The translations under genes were made by a program, and so were the position numbers. Of a stretch of 64,000 bases of DNA, positions 37,739 to 46,087 are shown one piece after another. Every line of letters begins with the position of its first letter. The first letter of the stretch is position 1. The stretch lies in assembly GCA_965250245.1 (NCBI GenBank), contig OZ252296.1:2666001-2730000 (forward strand). Reading direction: 5' to 3'. This DNA is from JABDIP01 sp965250245. GTDB taxonomy: Bacteria; Pseudomonadota; Alphaproteobacteria; DSM-16000; Inquilinaceae. Below the pieces are notes generated by a model. That model saw nothing but the letters and a program-made list of their open reading frames with translations. It searched no databases and had not been told where the DNA came from.

Positions 37739-39010
37739 TCAGGCCGCCTGAATGACGGTCTGGCCGCCCATATACGGCTGCAGCACATCCGGCACGGCAA
37801 TGCTGCCGTCGGGCTGCTGGTAGTTCTCGAGAATGGCGATCAGGGCGCGGCCGACGGCGACGCCGGAGCCGTTCAGCGTGTGCACGAAGCGGGTCTCCTT
37901 CTCGCCCTGGGCGCGGCAGCGGGCATTCATGCGCCGCGCCTGGAAGGCGCCGGTGTTGGAGCAGGAGGAGATCTCCCGATAGGCGCCCTGCCCCGGCAGC
38001 CAGACCTCGATATCGTAGGTCTTGTGCGCGGCGAAGCCGAGATCGCCGGTGCTGAGCGTCATCACCCGGTAAGCCAGGCCAAGCTTCTTCAGCACCGTCT
38101 CGGCGCAGTGCGTCATGCGCTCGTGTTCCGCCTCGGACTCCTCCGGCGCGGTGATGCTCACCAGCTCGACCTTGTAGAACTGGTGCTGGCGGATCATGCC
38201 GCGGGTGTCTTTGCCGGCCGCGCCGGCCTCGGCCCGGAAGCACGGGGTGATCGCGGTGAAACGGTAGGGCAGCTCCTCGGTGGCGACGATCTCGCCGGCC
38301 ACGATGTTGGTCATCGAGACCTCGGAGGTCGGGATCAGCCAGAGGTCGTTGGTGGTGCGGAAGCTCTCCTCGGCGAATTTCGGCAGTTGGCCGGTGCCGA
38401 ACATCGCCTTGTCGCGCACCATCAGCGGCGGCGACACCTCGGTGTAGCCGTGCTCGGTGACGTGCAGGTCGATCATGAACTGGCCGATGGCCCGTTCCAG
38501 CCGCGCCAGGGCGCCGCGCAAAAGCACGAAACGCGACCCGGACATCTTGGCGGCGGTGGCGAAATCCATGAGGCCGAGCGCTTCGCCGACGGCGTTGTGC
38601 TCCCGGGCGCTGTTGCTGCGCCCGGCCTCGCCGTCGCGACGCAGCTCGACATTGTCGGATTCGTCGGCGCCGTCTGGCACCTCGGTGTCCGGGACATTGG
38701 GCAGACCGCCGAGCAGCACCCGCAACGCATCGGCGGCGATCTTCTCCTCGCCCTCCAGGGTCGCCATGCGCTCCTTGATATCAGAGACCTCGTCGATCAG
38801 CGCCTGGGCGTCGCCGCCCTGCTTCTTGATCGCGCCGATCTCCTTCGACGCCTCGTTGCGGCGGCTCTGGAGCTGCTGCAGCTCGGTCTGGGCCTCGCGG
38901 CGCGTAACGTCCAGCTTCAGGATCGCGTCGGCCTGCGGCTCGAGACCGCGCCGCGCCATGGCCCGGTCGAACTCCTCCGGTGCTTCGCGGATTGCGCGGA
39001 TGTCGTGCAT
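37739..39010 (-). CDS. serS: Seryl-tRNA synthetase
   Basis: The 423-residue class II enzyme charges tRNA-Ser and tRNA-Sec with serine. The N-terminal coiled-coil arm (about 30-110) contacts the long variable arm of tRNA-Ser. Motif 2 is FRAEAGAAGKDTRGMIRQHQF (seen as FRAEAG, GMIRQHQF), motif 3 is GSGVAVGRALIAILENYQ (as GVAVGRALIAILENYQ), and TSE/HxxE-type serine contacts follow LIPTSEV. ATG 39010 is the conserved start (MHDIRAIRE); the frame is open further upstream into the repeat region. Confidence 0.98.
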   Translation of the reverse strand: MHDIRAIREAPEEFDRAMARRGLEPQADAILKLDVTRREAQTELQQLQSRRNEASKEIGAIKKQGGDAQALIDEVSDIKERMATLEGEEKIAADALRVLLGGLPNVPDTEVPDGADESDNVELRRDGEAGRSNSAREHNAVGEALGLMDFATAAKMSGSRFVLLRGALARLERAIGQFMIDLHVTEHGYTEVSPPLMVRDKAMFGTGQLPKFAEESFRTTNDLWLIPTSEVSMTNIVAGEIVATEELPYRFTAITPCFRAEAGAAGKDTRGMIRQHQFYKVELVSITAPEESEAEHERMTHCAETVLKKLGLAYRVMTLSTGDLGFAAHKTYDIEVWLPGQGAYREISSCSNTGAFQARRMNARCRAQGEKETRFVHTLNGSGVAVGRALIAILENYQQPDGSIAVPDVLQPYMGGQTVIQAA

Positions 39011-39130
39011 GTCTCGGCCACCGGCGGCGATTCGGGAGAACCCGGTTCCATCAGGGACCGTGGTTATAGGGCCGCCGACCGGGCAAATCCAGTGTGGTTT
39101 GGCGGCGTGCAGGGGACAACCATGAGACGG

Positions 39131-39305
39131 AACCACAGAGGCACGGAGACACAGAGAACCAACCGCCACACGCTAATCGTCATTCCCGCGAAAGCGGGAA
39201 TCCAGATGGCCTGATGGCGCCGCCGCTACCGATCGGATTCCTGGATTCCCGCTTCCGCGGCAATGACGACTTTTTGGTTCTCTGCGCCTCTGTGCCTCTG
39301 TGGTT
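39131..39305. repeat. Nested pair of palindromic repeats
   Basis: An outer inverted repeat reads AACCACAGAGGCACGGAGAC at 39131 onward, mirrored by 39274-39305 with a few mismatches. Nested inside is a second family, CGTCATTCCCGCGAAAGCGG from 39178, mirrored at 39241-39268. It looks as if one element inserted into another. The pair fills most of the 319-bp gap between serS and tatC; no gene was found there. Confidence 0.88.
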
Positions 39306-39329
39306 CAAATCACGAGGCAAAGACCGTTC

Positions 39330-40148
39330 CTACTCAGCCGCCGCCTCTTCCTCGGCCTCGCGCTGGGCCCGCTTCTTCTCGACCATGCGCGCCAGGACGA
39401 TGGAAATCTCGTACAGCAGCAGCACCGGGATGCCGAGGCCGACCTGGCTGATGATGTCGGGCGGGGTCAGGACCGCGGCCACGATGAAGACGATGACGAT
39501 GGCGTATTTGCGCTTGGCCGCCAGGGCCTGGGAGGTGACCAGGCCTACCCGGGCCATCAGGGTCAGGGCGACCGGAAGCTGGAAGGCAATGCCGAAGGCG
39601 AAGATCAGCTTCATCACCAGCCCGAGATACTCGCCGACCCGGGCCTCGAGCTCGATCGGCAGTGAGCCCGGCGCGACGATCAGGTTTTCGAAGGAGATGA
39701 AAAACTTAAACGCGAGTGGGAAGATCGCGTAATAAACCATTGCCCCGCCCAGGAAAAACAGGACAGGAGTTGCGACCAGGAAAGGCAAAAGCGCCCGTTT
39801 CTCATTCCTGTAGAGGCCGGGAGCGATGAACAGCCAGAGCTGGGTCGCGATGACCGGGAAGGAGATGAAGGCGCCGGCCCAGAAGGCGATCTTGATATAG
39901 GTGAAGAAGACCTCTGTCAGGCCGGTGTAGATCAGCCGCCGGTTCTCGCCCTGCAGCTCATTGGCCAGCGGCCGGACCAGGAACGCATAGATGTCCTCGG
40001 CGAAGAAATAGCAGACCAGGAACGCCACGAACAACGCGGCGACCGCATAGACCAGCCGGTTGCGCAGCTCGATCAGGTGATCGAGCAGCGGCATCTGCTT
40101 GTCGTCGATCGGATTGCCGTCGGCGGGCTTCTGGTGGTCTTCCGGCAC
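39330..40148 (-). CDS. tatC: Sec-independent translocase TatC
   Basis: The 272-residue inner-membrane protein has six helices and recognises twin-arginine signal peptides in the TatBC complex. Typical segments are MPLLDHLIELRNRLVY near the N-terminus, the loop FFTYIKIAFWAGAFISFPVI (as FTYIKIAFW), ALLPFLVATPVLFFLGG, and a conserved Glu in LIELRNR. The C-terminal tail is charged and alanine/glutamate-rich. It starts 10 bp after tatB. Confidence 0.97.
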   Translation of the reverse strand: MPEDHQKPADGNPIDDKQMPLLDHLIELRNRLVYAVAALFVAFLVCYFFAEDIYAFLVRPLANELQGENRRLIYTGLTEVFFTYIKIAFWAGAFISFPVIATQLWLFIAPGLYRNEKRALLPFLVATPVLFFLGGAMVYYAIFPLAFKFFISFENLIVAPGSLPIELEARVGEYLGLVMKLIFAFGIAFQLPVALTLMARVGLVTSQALAAKRKYAIVIVFIVAAVLTPPDIISQVGLGIPVLLLYEISIVLARMVEKKRAQREAEEEAAAE

Positions 40149-40157
40149 AGGCCGATC

Positions 40158-40724
40158 CTAGGAGGTCTGTTCCGACGGCGATGCCTTGGCCGCCGTCGGC
40201 GCGCCGGCCGTAGCGGCCTTGCGCTTGGGAACCCGCGACGGCACGCGCGGCTTGGACTTGGCCGCCGGCTTGTCGGGCTTGGCCGCGGCCTTTGCCGGCT
40301 TCGCAGCAGGCTTGGCGGCCTTCTTGGGCGCCGTTTCGGTTGCCGGCGCCGGCGGTGCCTCGATGGCGTTCTCGGCGGGCGGGTCCGTCGGGACGCCCGG
40401 CGTCGCGGCCGTCGCCTTCGGTTTGGCTTCGGGTTTTCCGGTGACGTCGAAGGCGCCCTTCAGATCACCGCCGGGATCGATGGTGTCCTCAAGCTGCTTC
40501 TTGACGTTGAAGCTGCGCGCCTCGTTGGCGACCTTGCGCAGGTCCTCAAGCTCGGTCTCGCGCATCATGTCGTCGACATGCCGTTGGAAATCGGCCGTGA
40601 CGCGGCGGGCGGCACGGACCCATTTCCCGACCGTGTGGAACGCCTTGGGAAGGTCCCGGGGACCGATCACCAACAGCGCCACGATCAGGATGACGACAAT
40701 CTCCGGCCAGCCGATGTCGAACAT
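40158..40724 (-). CDS. tatB: Sec-independent translocase TatB
   Basis: The 188-residue protein has an N-terminal helix (FDIGWPEIVVILIVALLVIGP, shown in two parts: FDIGWPEIVV, ILIVALLVIGP), the GPRDLPKAFHTVGKWV hinge and amphipathic helix with VTADFQRHVDDMMRE, then a long tail rich in Ala, Pro and Lys. TatB with TatC binds folded substrates carrying twin-arginine signals. The long low-complexity tail is usual in alphaproteobacteria. It lies between tatA and tatC. Confidence 0.95.
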   Translation of the reverse strand: MFDIGWPEIVVILIVALLVIGPRDLPKAFHTVGKWVRAARRVTADFQRHVDDMMRETELEDLRKVANEARSFNVKKQLEDTIDPGGDLKGAFDVTGKPEAKPKATAATPGVPTDPPAENAIEAPPAPATETAPKKAAKPAAKPAKAAAKPDKPAAKSKPRVPSRVPKRKAATAGAPTAAKASPSEQTS

Positions 40725-40796
40725 CTCGCCTTTCCGCTCAACCGCTCAGGGCTGCCGCGATCTCGGCCCCAGGGGCCGGCGGCAGCGAGGCCGGGC

Positions 40797-41027
40797 TCAG
40801 GTTTTCGCGGTCTCGTCTTCTTTCGCGCGGGCGGTCGCCATCGGCGCGTCGCCCTCGTCGATCTGCTTGGCCGGATCAGCGGCGGCCTCGTCCTCGTCCT
40901 TCATGCCGGCCTTGAAGTTCTTCACGCCCTTGGCGACGTCGCCCATCACCCGGGGCAGCTTGCCGGCTCCGAAGATGATCAAAACGATCACCAGGATCAG
41001 GACCACCTGCCAGACACCGATACTCAT
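40797..41027 (-). CDS. tatA: Sec-independent translocase TatA
   Basis: The 76-residue pore-forming subunit shows SIGVWQVVLILVIVLIIFGAG as helix (cut: SIGVWQVVLI, LVIVLIIFGAGKLP), then VMGDVAKGVKNFKAGM as amphipathic helix, and a short charged tail. TatA assembles into rings that pass folded proteins. ATG 41027 gives the standard N-terminus; the frame is open to 41117. tatB follows 72 bp downstream. Confidence 0.96.
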   Translation of the reverse strand: MSIGVWQVVLILVIVLIIFGAGKLPRVMGDVAKGVKNFKAGMKDEDEAAADPAKQIDEGDAPMATARAKEDETAKT

Positions 41028-41144
41028 CTTATCTACTCCATTTGTCCCATTGGCGGACTTGTCCTGCCCGCCGGGAAGGTCGCCGCGGATAATGGCAGAA
41101 CGCCTACGGACCCGCAATGCCGGGGCCGACCCGCATCCTGCGCC

Positions 41145-42257
41145 TTAGGTAGTGTCTTCCGACGGAAAGACAAAGGCTTGTGACGGGTCCAGCGCGATCG
41201 TCACATGGGTCTGCTCGCCGGGCAGGAACTGGCCGGGCATGCGGGCATGCAGATGCAGATCGTTGCCCGCGCCGTCGTCGACCGACAGGTGCACCAGGCT
41301 GGTCCGGCCCAGCAGCCGGGCCGCCTCGACCCGGCCCAGCACGGCGCCGTTCACCGCCGCGCCATCGCTGCGCAGGGTCAGCCCTTCCGGTCGGATCAGC
41401 ACGTTGACCGGCCGGCCGTCGGGCATGCCCGACGCGGCGATCGGGCCGAACGGCGTGTCGACCTTGCCGCCGCCGACGGTGCCGGGGATCTGGTTGACCT
41501 CGCCGAAGAAGCCGGCGGCGAAGGCGTCGGCCGGGCGGCAATAGAGGTCGACCGGCGTGCCGGACTGGACGATCCGGCCGTCGCGCATCAGCACGATGCG
41601 GTCGGCCAGGAACATCGCTTCCTCCGGGTCGTGGGTTACCACCAGAGTGGCGGCGGCGTTCTGCTTCAGCACGTGCAGGGTCTCGTCGCGGACCTGGGCG
41701 CGCAGCTGTGTGTCGAGGCCGGAGAACGGCTCGTCGAGCAGCAGCACCCGCGGCACCGGCGCCAGCGCCCGGGCCAGGGCGACGCGCTGCTGCTGGCCGC
41801 CGGACAGCATGTGCGGATAGGCCTCGGCCTGGCCGGCCATGCCGACCTGCCCCAGGCTCTGCAAGGCCCGGCCGCGGCGCGCCGCGCCGGCCAGCCCGGT
41901 CAGGCCGAACCGGACATTGTCCAGGACAGTCAGGTGCGGGAACAGGGCATAGTCCTGGAAGACCAGCCCGACGCCACGTTTTTCCGGCGGCACGCTGCGG
42001 CGGCGATCGGCGACCACCTTGCCGCCGATCCGCACCGTGCCCTGCTGCAGGTCCTCCAGCCCGGCGGCGACGCGCAGCAGCGTGGACTTGCCGCAGGCCG
42101 AGGGGCCGACAAGGCAGACGATCTCGCCCGGCCGCACCGACAGGTCGACGGAGTCGACCGCCAGCACCGTCTCGTAGGCATGCGACACGCCTTCGAGGGA
42201 CAGGGCATCGACGGAGGCGACCGCCGCGTCGGCGCCTTGAGCCGCCATGTCAGGCAT
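41145..42257 (-). CDS. Fe3+/thiamine/polyamine-type ABC transporter ATPase
   Basis: The 370-residue ATPase has Walker A GPSACGKST (51-59), FQDYALFPHLTVLDNV, the signature LSGGQQQRVALARAL, Walker B VLLLDEPFSGLD, H-loop VTHDPEEAM, and a C-terminal TOBE-like region (about 260-365). It resembles FbpC/PotA-type ATPases. It has no permease or binding protein nearby, and it splits tatA from scpB, which are usually adjacent in relatives. ATG 42257 is given; ATG 42248 is also possible. Its partners must lie elsewhere. Confidence 0.9.
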   Translation of the reverse strand: MPDMAAQGADAAVASVDALSLEGVSHAYETVLAVDSVDLSVRPGEIVCLVGPSACGKSTLLRVAAGLEDLQQGTVRIGGKVVADRRRSVPPEKRGVGLVFQDYALFPHLTVLDNVRFGLTGLAGAARRGRALQSLGQVGMAGQAEAYPHMLSGGQQQRVALARALAPVPRVLLLDEPFSGLDTQLRAQVRDETLHVLKQNAAATLVVTHDPEEAMFLADRIVLMRDGRIVQSGTPVDLYCRPADAFAAGFFGEVNQIPGTVGGGKVDTPFGPIAASGMPDGRPVNVLIRPEGLTLRSDGAAVNGAVLGRVEAARLLGRTSLVHLSVDDGAGNDLHLHARMPGQFLPGEQTHVTIALDPSQAFVFPSEDTT

Positions 42258-42330
42258 CGATCCGGCCAGGGAACAGCATCATACGCCCAATTAAGGGCTG
42301 CCGATGCCGGTTTGCAACCGGTTCTTAATC

Positions 42331-43023
42331 TCAGCTTGCGGGATCGGCGAACAAGTCGTCCTCGTCCGCCGGCGCCTCCTCCGGGTCTTCGTCGGCCTCG
42401 GTGTCGACCAGATCGCCGTCCGGACCGGCCCGGTCGCCCAGCGTGTCGATCGCCGGACGGGTGTCCAGCAGCCCGGCGGATTTGAGCTCGTCGACGCCGG
42501 GCAGGTCCTCCAGCGAGGCCAGGCCGAAATGGTCCAGGAACGCCTTGGTGGTGATCCAGGTGAGCGGCCGGCCCGGCGTCTGCCGCCGCCGGCCGGGGCG
42601 CACCCAGCCCGCCTCCATCAACAGATCCAGGGTGCCCTTGCTGGTGGTCACGCCGCGGATGCTCTCGATCTCGGCCCGGGTCACCGGCTGGTGGTAGGCG
42701 ATGATCGACAGGGTCTCGACGGCGGCCCGGGACGGCTTGCGCGGCACGTCCTTGGACAGCCGGATACGGCTGGTCAGGTCCGGCGCGGTGCGGAAGGCCC
42801 AACCATCGGCGATGCGCACCAGGTTGACGCCACGGCCCTCGTAGAGCCGGCCGAGATCGGCCAGGATGGCGGCCAGATCCGCCTCCTCCGGCAACCGGGC
42901 GCGCAGCACCGCGTCGCCCAGCGGCTCGGCGGCGGCGAACAGCAGCGCCTCGATCAGCCGCACATGCTGGGCGTGCTCGGGATCGATCGACTGCCCGGCC
43001 AGGCTGACCACATTGTCGCTCAT
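42331..43023 (-). CDS. scpB: Segregation and condensation protein B
   Basis: The 230-residue protein has two winged-helix domains (LIEALLFAAAEPL at the start, then LETLSIIAYHQPVTRAEIESIRGV seen as LSIIAYHQPVTRAEIESIRG). With ScpA it binds SMC and compacts the chromosome. The C-terminal tail is acidic, as is common. Its ATG overlaps the scpA stop as ATGA, so the pair is coupled. Confidence 0.95.
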   Translation of the reverse strand: MSDNVVSLAGQSIDPEHAQHVRLIEALLFAAAEPLGDAVLRARLPEEADLAAILADLGRLYEGRGVNLVRIADGWAFRTAPDLTSRIRLSKDVPRKPSRAAVETLSIIAYHQPVTRAEIESIRGVTTSKGTLDLLMEAGWVRPGRRRQTPGRPLTWITTKAFLDHFGLASLEDLPGVDELKSAGLLDTRPAIDTLGDRAGPDGDLVDTEADEDPEEAPADEDDLFADPAS

Positions 43024-43817
43024 TGGGACGGCTCCGTGCCGCGGATGTAGATATCGTCGAAGGCGCGGGCCTGGCGCAGGCGCGCCTTCCCTGCCTTGGC
43101 CAGCTCCAGCGAGGCCGCGAAGGTCGAGGCGAGCGCCGAGCGCGCCACCAGCGGATCGCCGATGCCGACCGGCAGGAAGCTGGCCAGGGTCGACCAGCCG
43201 GGCAGCGTGCCGAGCATGTCGGTCAGGCGTTTCAGCGCCAGGTCGGTGGTGTAGAGCTCGCTGGCCCGGATATGCAGGGTGTCGCCGGCCTGGGCCCGGC
43301 TGCGATTGCCGGCATAGGCCTTCAGCAGGTCATAGAGCGAGACGTCGAGCACCGAGTTGGTGACCACCAGGCGCGGCTCCGGCGCGCCGCGGGCGAACCA
43401 GTCGCGGCCGAGTTGCGGCCGGGCCAGCAGCCGTCCGCCGGCGCTCCGCATCGCCTCCAGCCGGCGCAGTTGGAAGGCCAGCGCCTCGGCCATCTCCGCC
43501 GCGCTGGGCTCGGATTCGTCCTCTTCCTCCGGCAGCAGCAGGCGAGACTTCAGATAGGCCAGCCACGCGGCCATGACGAGGTAGTCGGCGGCCAGTTCCA
43601 GGCGCAGTTGCCGGGCCCGCTCGATGAAGGCGAGATACTGGTCCGCCAGGGCCAGGATCGAGATCTGGGTCAGGTCGACCTTCTGGTCCCGGGCCTGGTC
43701 CAGCAGTACGTCGATCGGCCCTTCATAGGCATCGAGCTGCAGGACGAAGGCGGCGTCATCCGCCGGTGCGCGCGGCGGATCCTGGAAATCGTCATCGCCG
43801 CGAATCGGATCGCTCAT
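43020..43817 (-). CDS. scpA: Segregation and condensation protein A
   Basis: The kleisin subunit of about 265 residues bridges the two SMC heads. It shows the N-terminal YEGPIDVLLDQARDQKVDLTQISI, of which the core is EGPIDVLL and KVDLTQISI, ADQYLAFIE, LVMAAWLAYLKSRLLLPEEE, and a C-terminal winged helix (TFAASLELAKAGKARLRQ). ATG 43817 is chosen; an in-frame GTG at 43835 is possible and neither has a clear ribosome site. It lies 67 bp after nagZ and overlaps scpB by four bases. Confidence 0.94.
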   Translation of the reverse strand: MSDPIRGDDDFQDPPRAPADDAAFVLQLDAYEGPIDVLLDQARDQKVDLTQISILALADQYLAFIERARQLRLELAADYLVMAAWLAYLKSRLLLPEEEDESEPSAAEMAEALAFQLRRLEAMRSAGGRLLARPQLGRDWFARGAPEPRLVVTNSVLDVSLYDLLKAYAGNRSRAQAGDTLHIRASELYTTDLALKRLTDMLGTLPGWSTLASFLPVGIGDPLVARSALASTFAASLELAKAGKARLRQARAFDDIYIRGTEPSQ

Positions 43818-43883
43818 CCGCGGATTTGACTGCACCGGGCGCGGCGACGCAATGGGCGTGGCATTCCGGCCCGGTTTGTCGGT

Positions 43884-44906
43884 TCAAGCAAGGGCAAGCA
43901 GGGTTTCGAGTTCGGCGAGAAGTGCTACGGCGTCGGCGTCCGGGGGTGCGGGGCGCCTGGCGGCCTCCGCCCGGTCCAACCGCGCGACGGCCGCGTCGGA
44001 CAGGCGCGGAACCGAGGCCGCGACGTCTGTCATCTCCTCGAACACGCCGTTGCAATGCAGCGCCAGGTCACAGCCGGCCGCGATGGCGCCCGCCGCCCGC
44101 TCGCCGAGCGTGCCGCTCAGCGCCTTCATCGAAAGATCGTCGCTCGCCAGCACACCGTCGAAGCCGATCGCGTCCCGGACCGCGCTCTGGATGACGTCCG
44201 GCGACAGGGTCGCCGGCCGCTCCGGGTCGATGGCGGCGAATTCCAGATGGCAGGTCATGCCCCAGGGCAGGTCGGCCAGGTCGCGGAACGGCGCGAAATC
44301 GGTCGCGGCAAGCGTGTCCCAGTCGGTGCTGACGACGGGCAGCGCCTTGTGGCTGTCGACCTGGGCCCGTCCGTGGCCGGGCATGTGCTTGATGATCGGC
44401 ATGACGCCGCCGGCAAGGAACCCGTCGCAGGCGGCCCGGCCAAGCGCCGCCACGACCGCCGGATCGCCGGAGAAGGCGCGATCTCCGATGACGTCGCTTT
44501 CCGACGGCAGCCCGAGATCGAGCGATGGTGCCGCGACATGGTCGATGCCCAGCGGCGCCAGCATGGCGGCAATGGCGCGGGCATGCAGGTTGGCGGCCTT
44601 CACGGCCGTTTCCAGCGAGGTCTCGGCCAGTCGGCCGATCCGCGCCGCCGAAGGATGGTCCGGCCAGTGCGGCGGCTTCAGGCGGCGCACCCGGCCGCCC
44701 TCCTGATCGATCAGCACGGGCGCATTCCGGCCGACCGCTTCGCGCATCTCGGAAGTCAGGGCGCGGATCTGGTCCGGGCTCTCACAATTGCGCTGGAAGA
44801 GGATGAAGCCGAGCGGATCGGCCTCGCGGTAGAGGGCGCGCTCGCGCTCGGTCAGACGGGCGCCTTCACAGCCGAAGATCGCGGCGAGCGGCCGCTCAGC
44901 GGTCAC
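43884..44906 (-). CDS. nagZ: Beta-N-acetylhexosaminidase NagZ
   Basis: The 340-residue glycoside hydrolase family 3 enzyme removes N-acetylglucosamine from muropeptides in the cytosol during wall recycling. It has FILFQRNCESPDQI, VLIDQEGGRVRRL, KHMPGHG (173-179, with the loop histidines) followed by DSHKALP, and the nucleophile region LASDDLSM (Asp256). KHMPGHG varies from the common KHFPGHG. The GTG start at 44906 overlaps the stop of the SPOR gene as GTGA, so expression is coupled. Confidence 0.96.
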   Translation of the reverse strand: MTAERPLAAIFGCEGARLTERERALYREADPLGFILFQRNCESPDQIRALTSEMREAVGRNAPVLIDQEGGRVRRLKPPHWPDHPSAARIGRLAETSLETAVKAANLHARAIAAMLAPLGIDHVAAPSLDLGLPSESDVIGDRAFSGDPAVVAALGRAACDGFLAGGVMPIIKHMPGHGRAQVDSHKALPVVSTDWDTLAATDFAPFRDLADLPWGMTCHLEFAAIDPERPATLSPDVIQSAVRDAIGFDGVLASDDLSMKALSGTLGERAAGAIAAGCDLALHCNGVFEEMTDVAASVPRLSDAAVARLDRAEAARRPAPPDADAVALLAELETLLALA

Positions 44907-45871
44907 CGGGACGGGCGAACGACCAGGCAGTCGGCGCCGCGCGACTTGATCGCCTGGCAGATCCTGCCGGCGCTGTCGGCCTGCAGCGGACCGCCCTGGA
45001 CGCGGAAGAAGGTGCGGTTGTTCACCTCCACCTGCTGCACCAGCAGGCTCAGATCCCCCAGCAGGTCCTGGTACAGGCCCTGATAGCGCAACCAGGCGCG
45101 GCGGGCGGATTCCTCGGAATCGACCGCCGCCAACTGCACCCGATGGGACTGCATCAGGCTGCCGACCGACACGAATTCCGGCGTCGGCGCCGGGTCGGCC
45201 TCGGCCGCCGGGCGGGTGATCAGCTCGGGCGCCGGCTCGGTCGATTGGGCCACCTGATCGGGCACGGCAATGGCCGGCACCTTCTCGTCCGCGTCGCGCA
45301 CGGCGACCGGCGACGGCTCGGGCACCGGCGGCGTGGCGACGATTTCGGCGACCTCCGCGGCCGGCTGGGGCGGTGCGGGCGCCGCCACGGCGGCCGTCTG
45401 GACCGGAGCGGTTGCCGCTTCGGCCGGGGCATAGGCCGGCGTCGGCGCGGGAGCCGGCGCTGCGACCGGGGCCGGAGCCGGGGCTGGCGCCGTGGCGACC
45501 GCCGGCTGCGGACGCGGCAGCGGCTCTTCCGGAGGCGGCAGGAGGCTTTCGGCGGAGACGCTGGCGCCGCCGCCGTTCAAATCATTGAGGACCAGGCGGT
45601 CCTGATGGGGAATGACGATGCCGCCGGGCTGTTCCGGCCGCACCCGGGTCGGGCCGGCATCGGCCTCGATGATCGGGGCCAGACCTTCGCTGCCCTGGGC
45701 GCGCCAGGTCTTGTAGCCGAACCAGGCCGCATACCCCAGCCCGGCAATCGCGACGACCACCAGCGCCAGCGCGATGACATGCCGGATGACCCGCGAGCCG
45801 CCTTTGCCGGCGCCGGACTCCTCCTCGGCATAAGGCGGGTCCATCAGGTCGTCTTTTGCCCAATCGGTCAT
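44903..45871 (-). CDS. SPOR-domain cell-envelope protein
   Basis: The 322-residue protein has a short cytosolic N-terminus, one helix (about 30-52, RHVIALALVVVAIAGLGYA), a long periplasmic proline/alanine-rich stretch, and a C-terminal SPOR domain from about residue 245 (SHRVQLAAVDSEESARRAWLR as HRVQLAAVDSEESA). SPOR domains bind denuded peptidoglycan at the division site. ATG 45871 gives the conserved start (MTDWAKDD). argS, which usually lies between this gene and dgt in relatives, is absent. It is coupled to nagZ. Confidence 0.88.
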   Translation of the reverse strand: MTDWAKDDLMDPPYAEEESGAGKGGSRVIRHVIALALVVVAIAGLGYAAWFGYKTWRAQGSEGLAPIIEADAGPTRVRPEQPGGIVIPHQDRLVLNDLNGGGASVSAESLLPPPEEPLPRPQPAVATAPAPAPAPVAAPAPAPTPAYAPAEAATAPVQTAAVAAPAPPQPAAEVAEIVATPPVPEPSPVAVRDADEKVPAIAVPDQVAQSTEPAPELITRPAAEADPAPTPEFVSVGSLMQSHRVQLAAVDSEESARRAWLRYQGLYQDLLGDLSLLVQQVEVNNRTFFRVQGGPLQADSAGRICQAIKSRGADCLVVRPSR

Positions 45872-46087
45872 CTGTCTCGGGGCCTCTATTCCGTCTTTCG
45901 CGACGCGGCTTGACTGTCGAAATCCGCGGTCAAAACACCCGAGGTCGACGCATGACCTCATGACCGGGGGTAGCAGATGGTCCCGCACGGGCCAAGGCTT
46001 TCCGGGTCTTGTGGCCGACCCGCTTCATGCAGCCCTTAGCACTTATTTTACCGAACTATTAATAAATCCTTATAGACACCTGTAATT

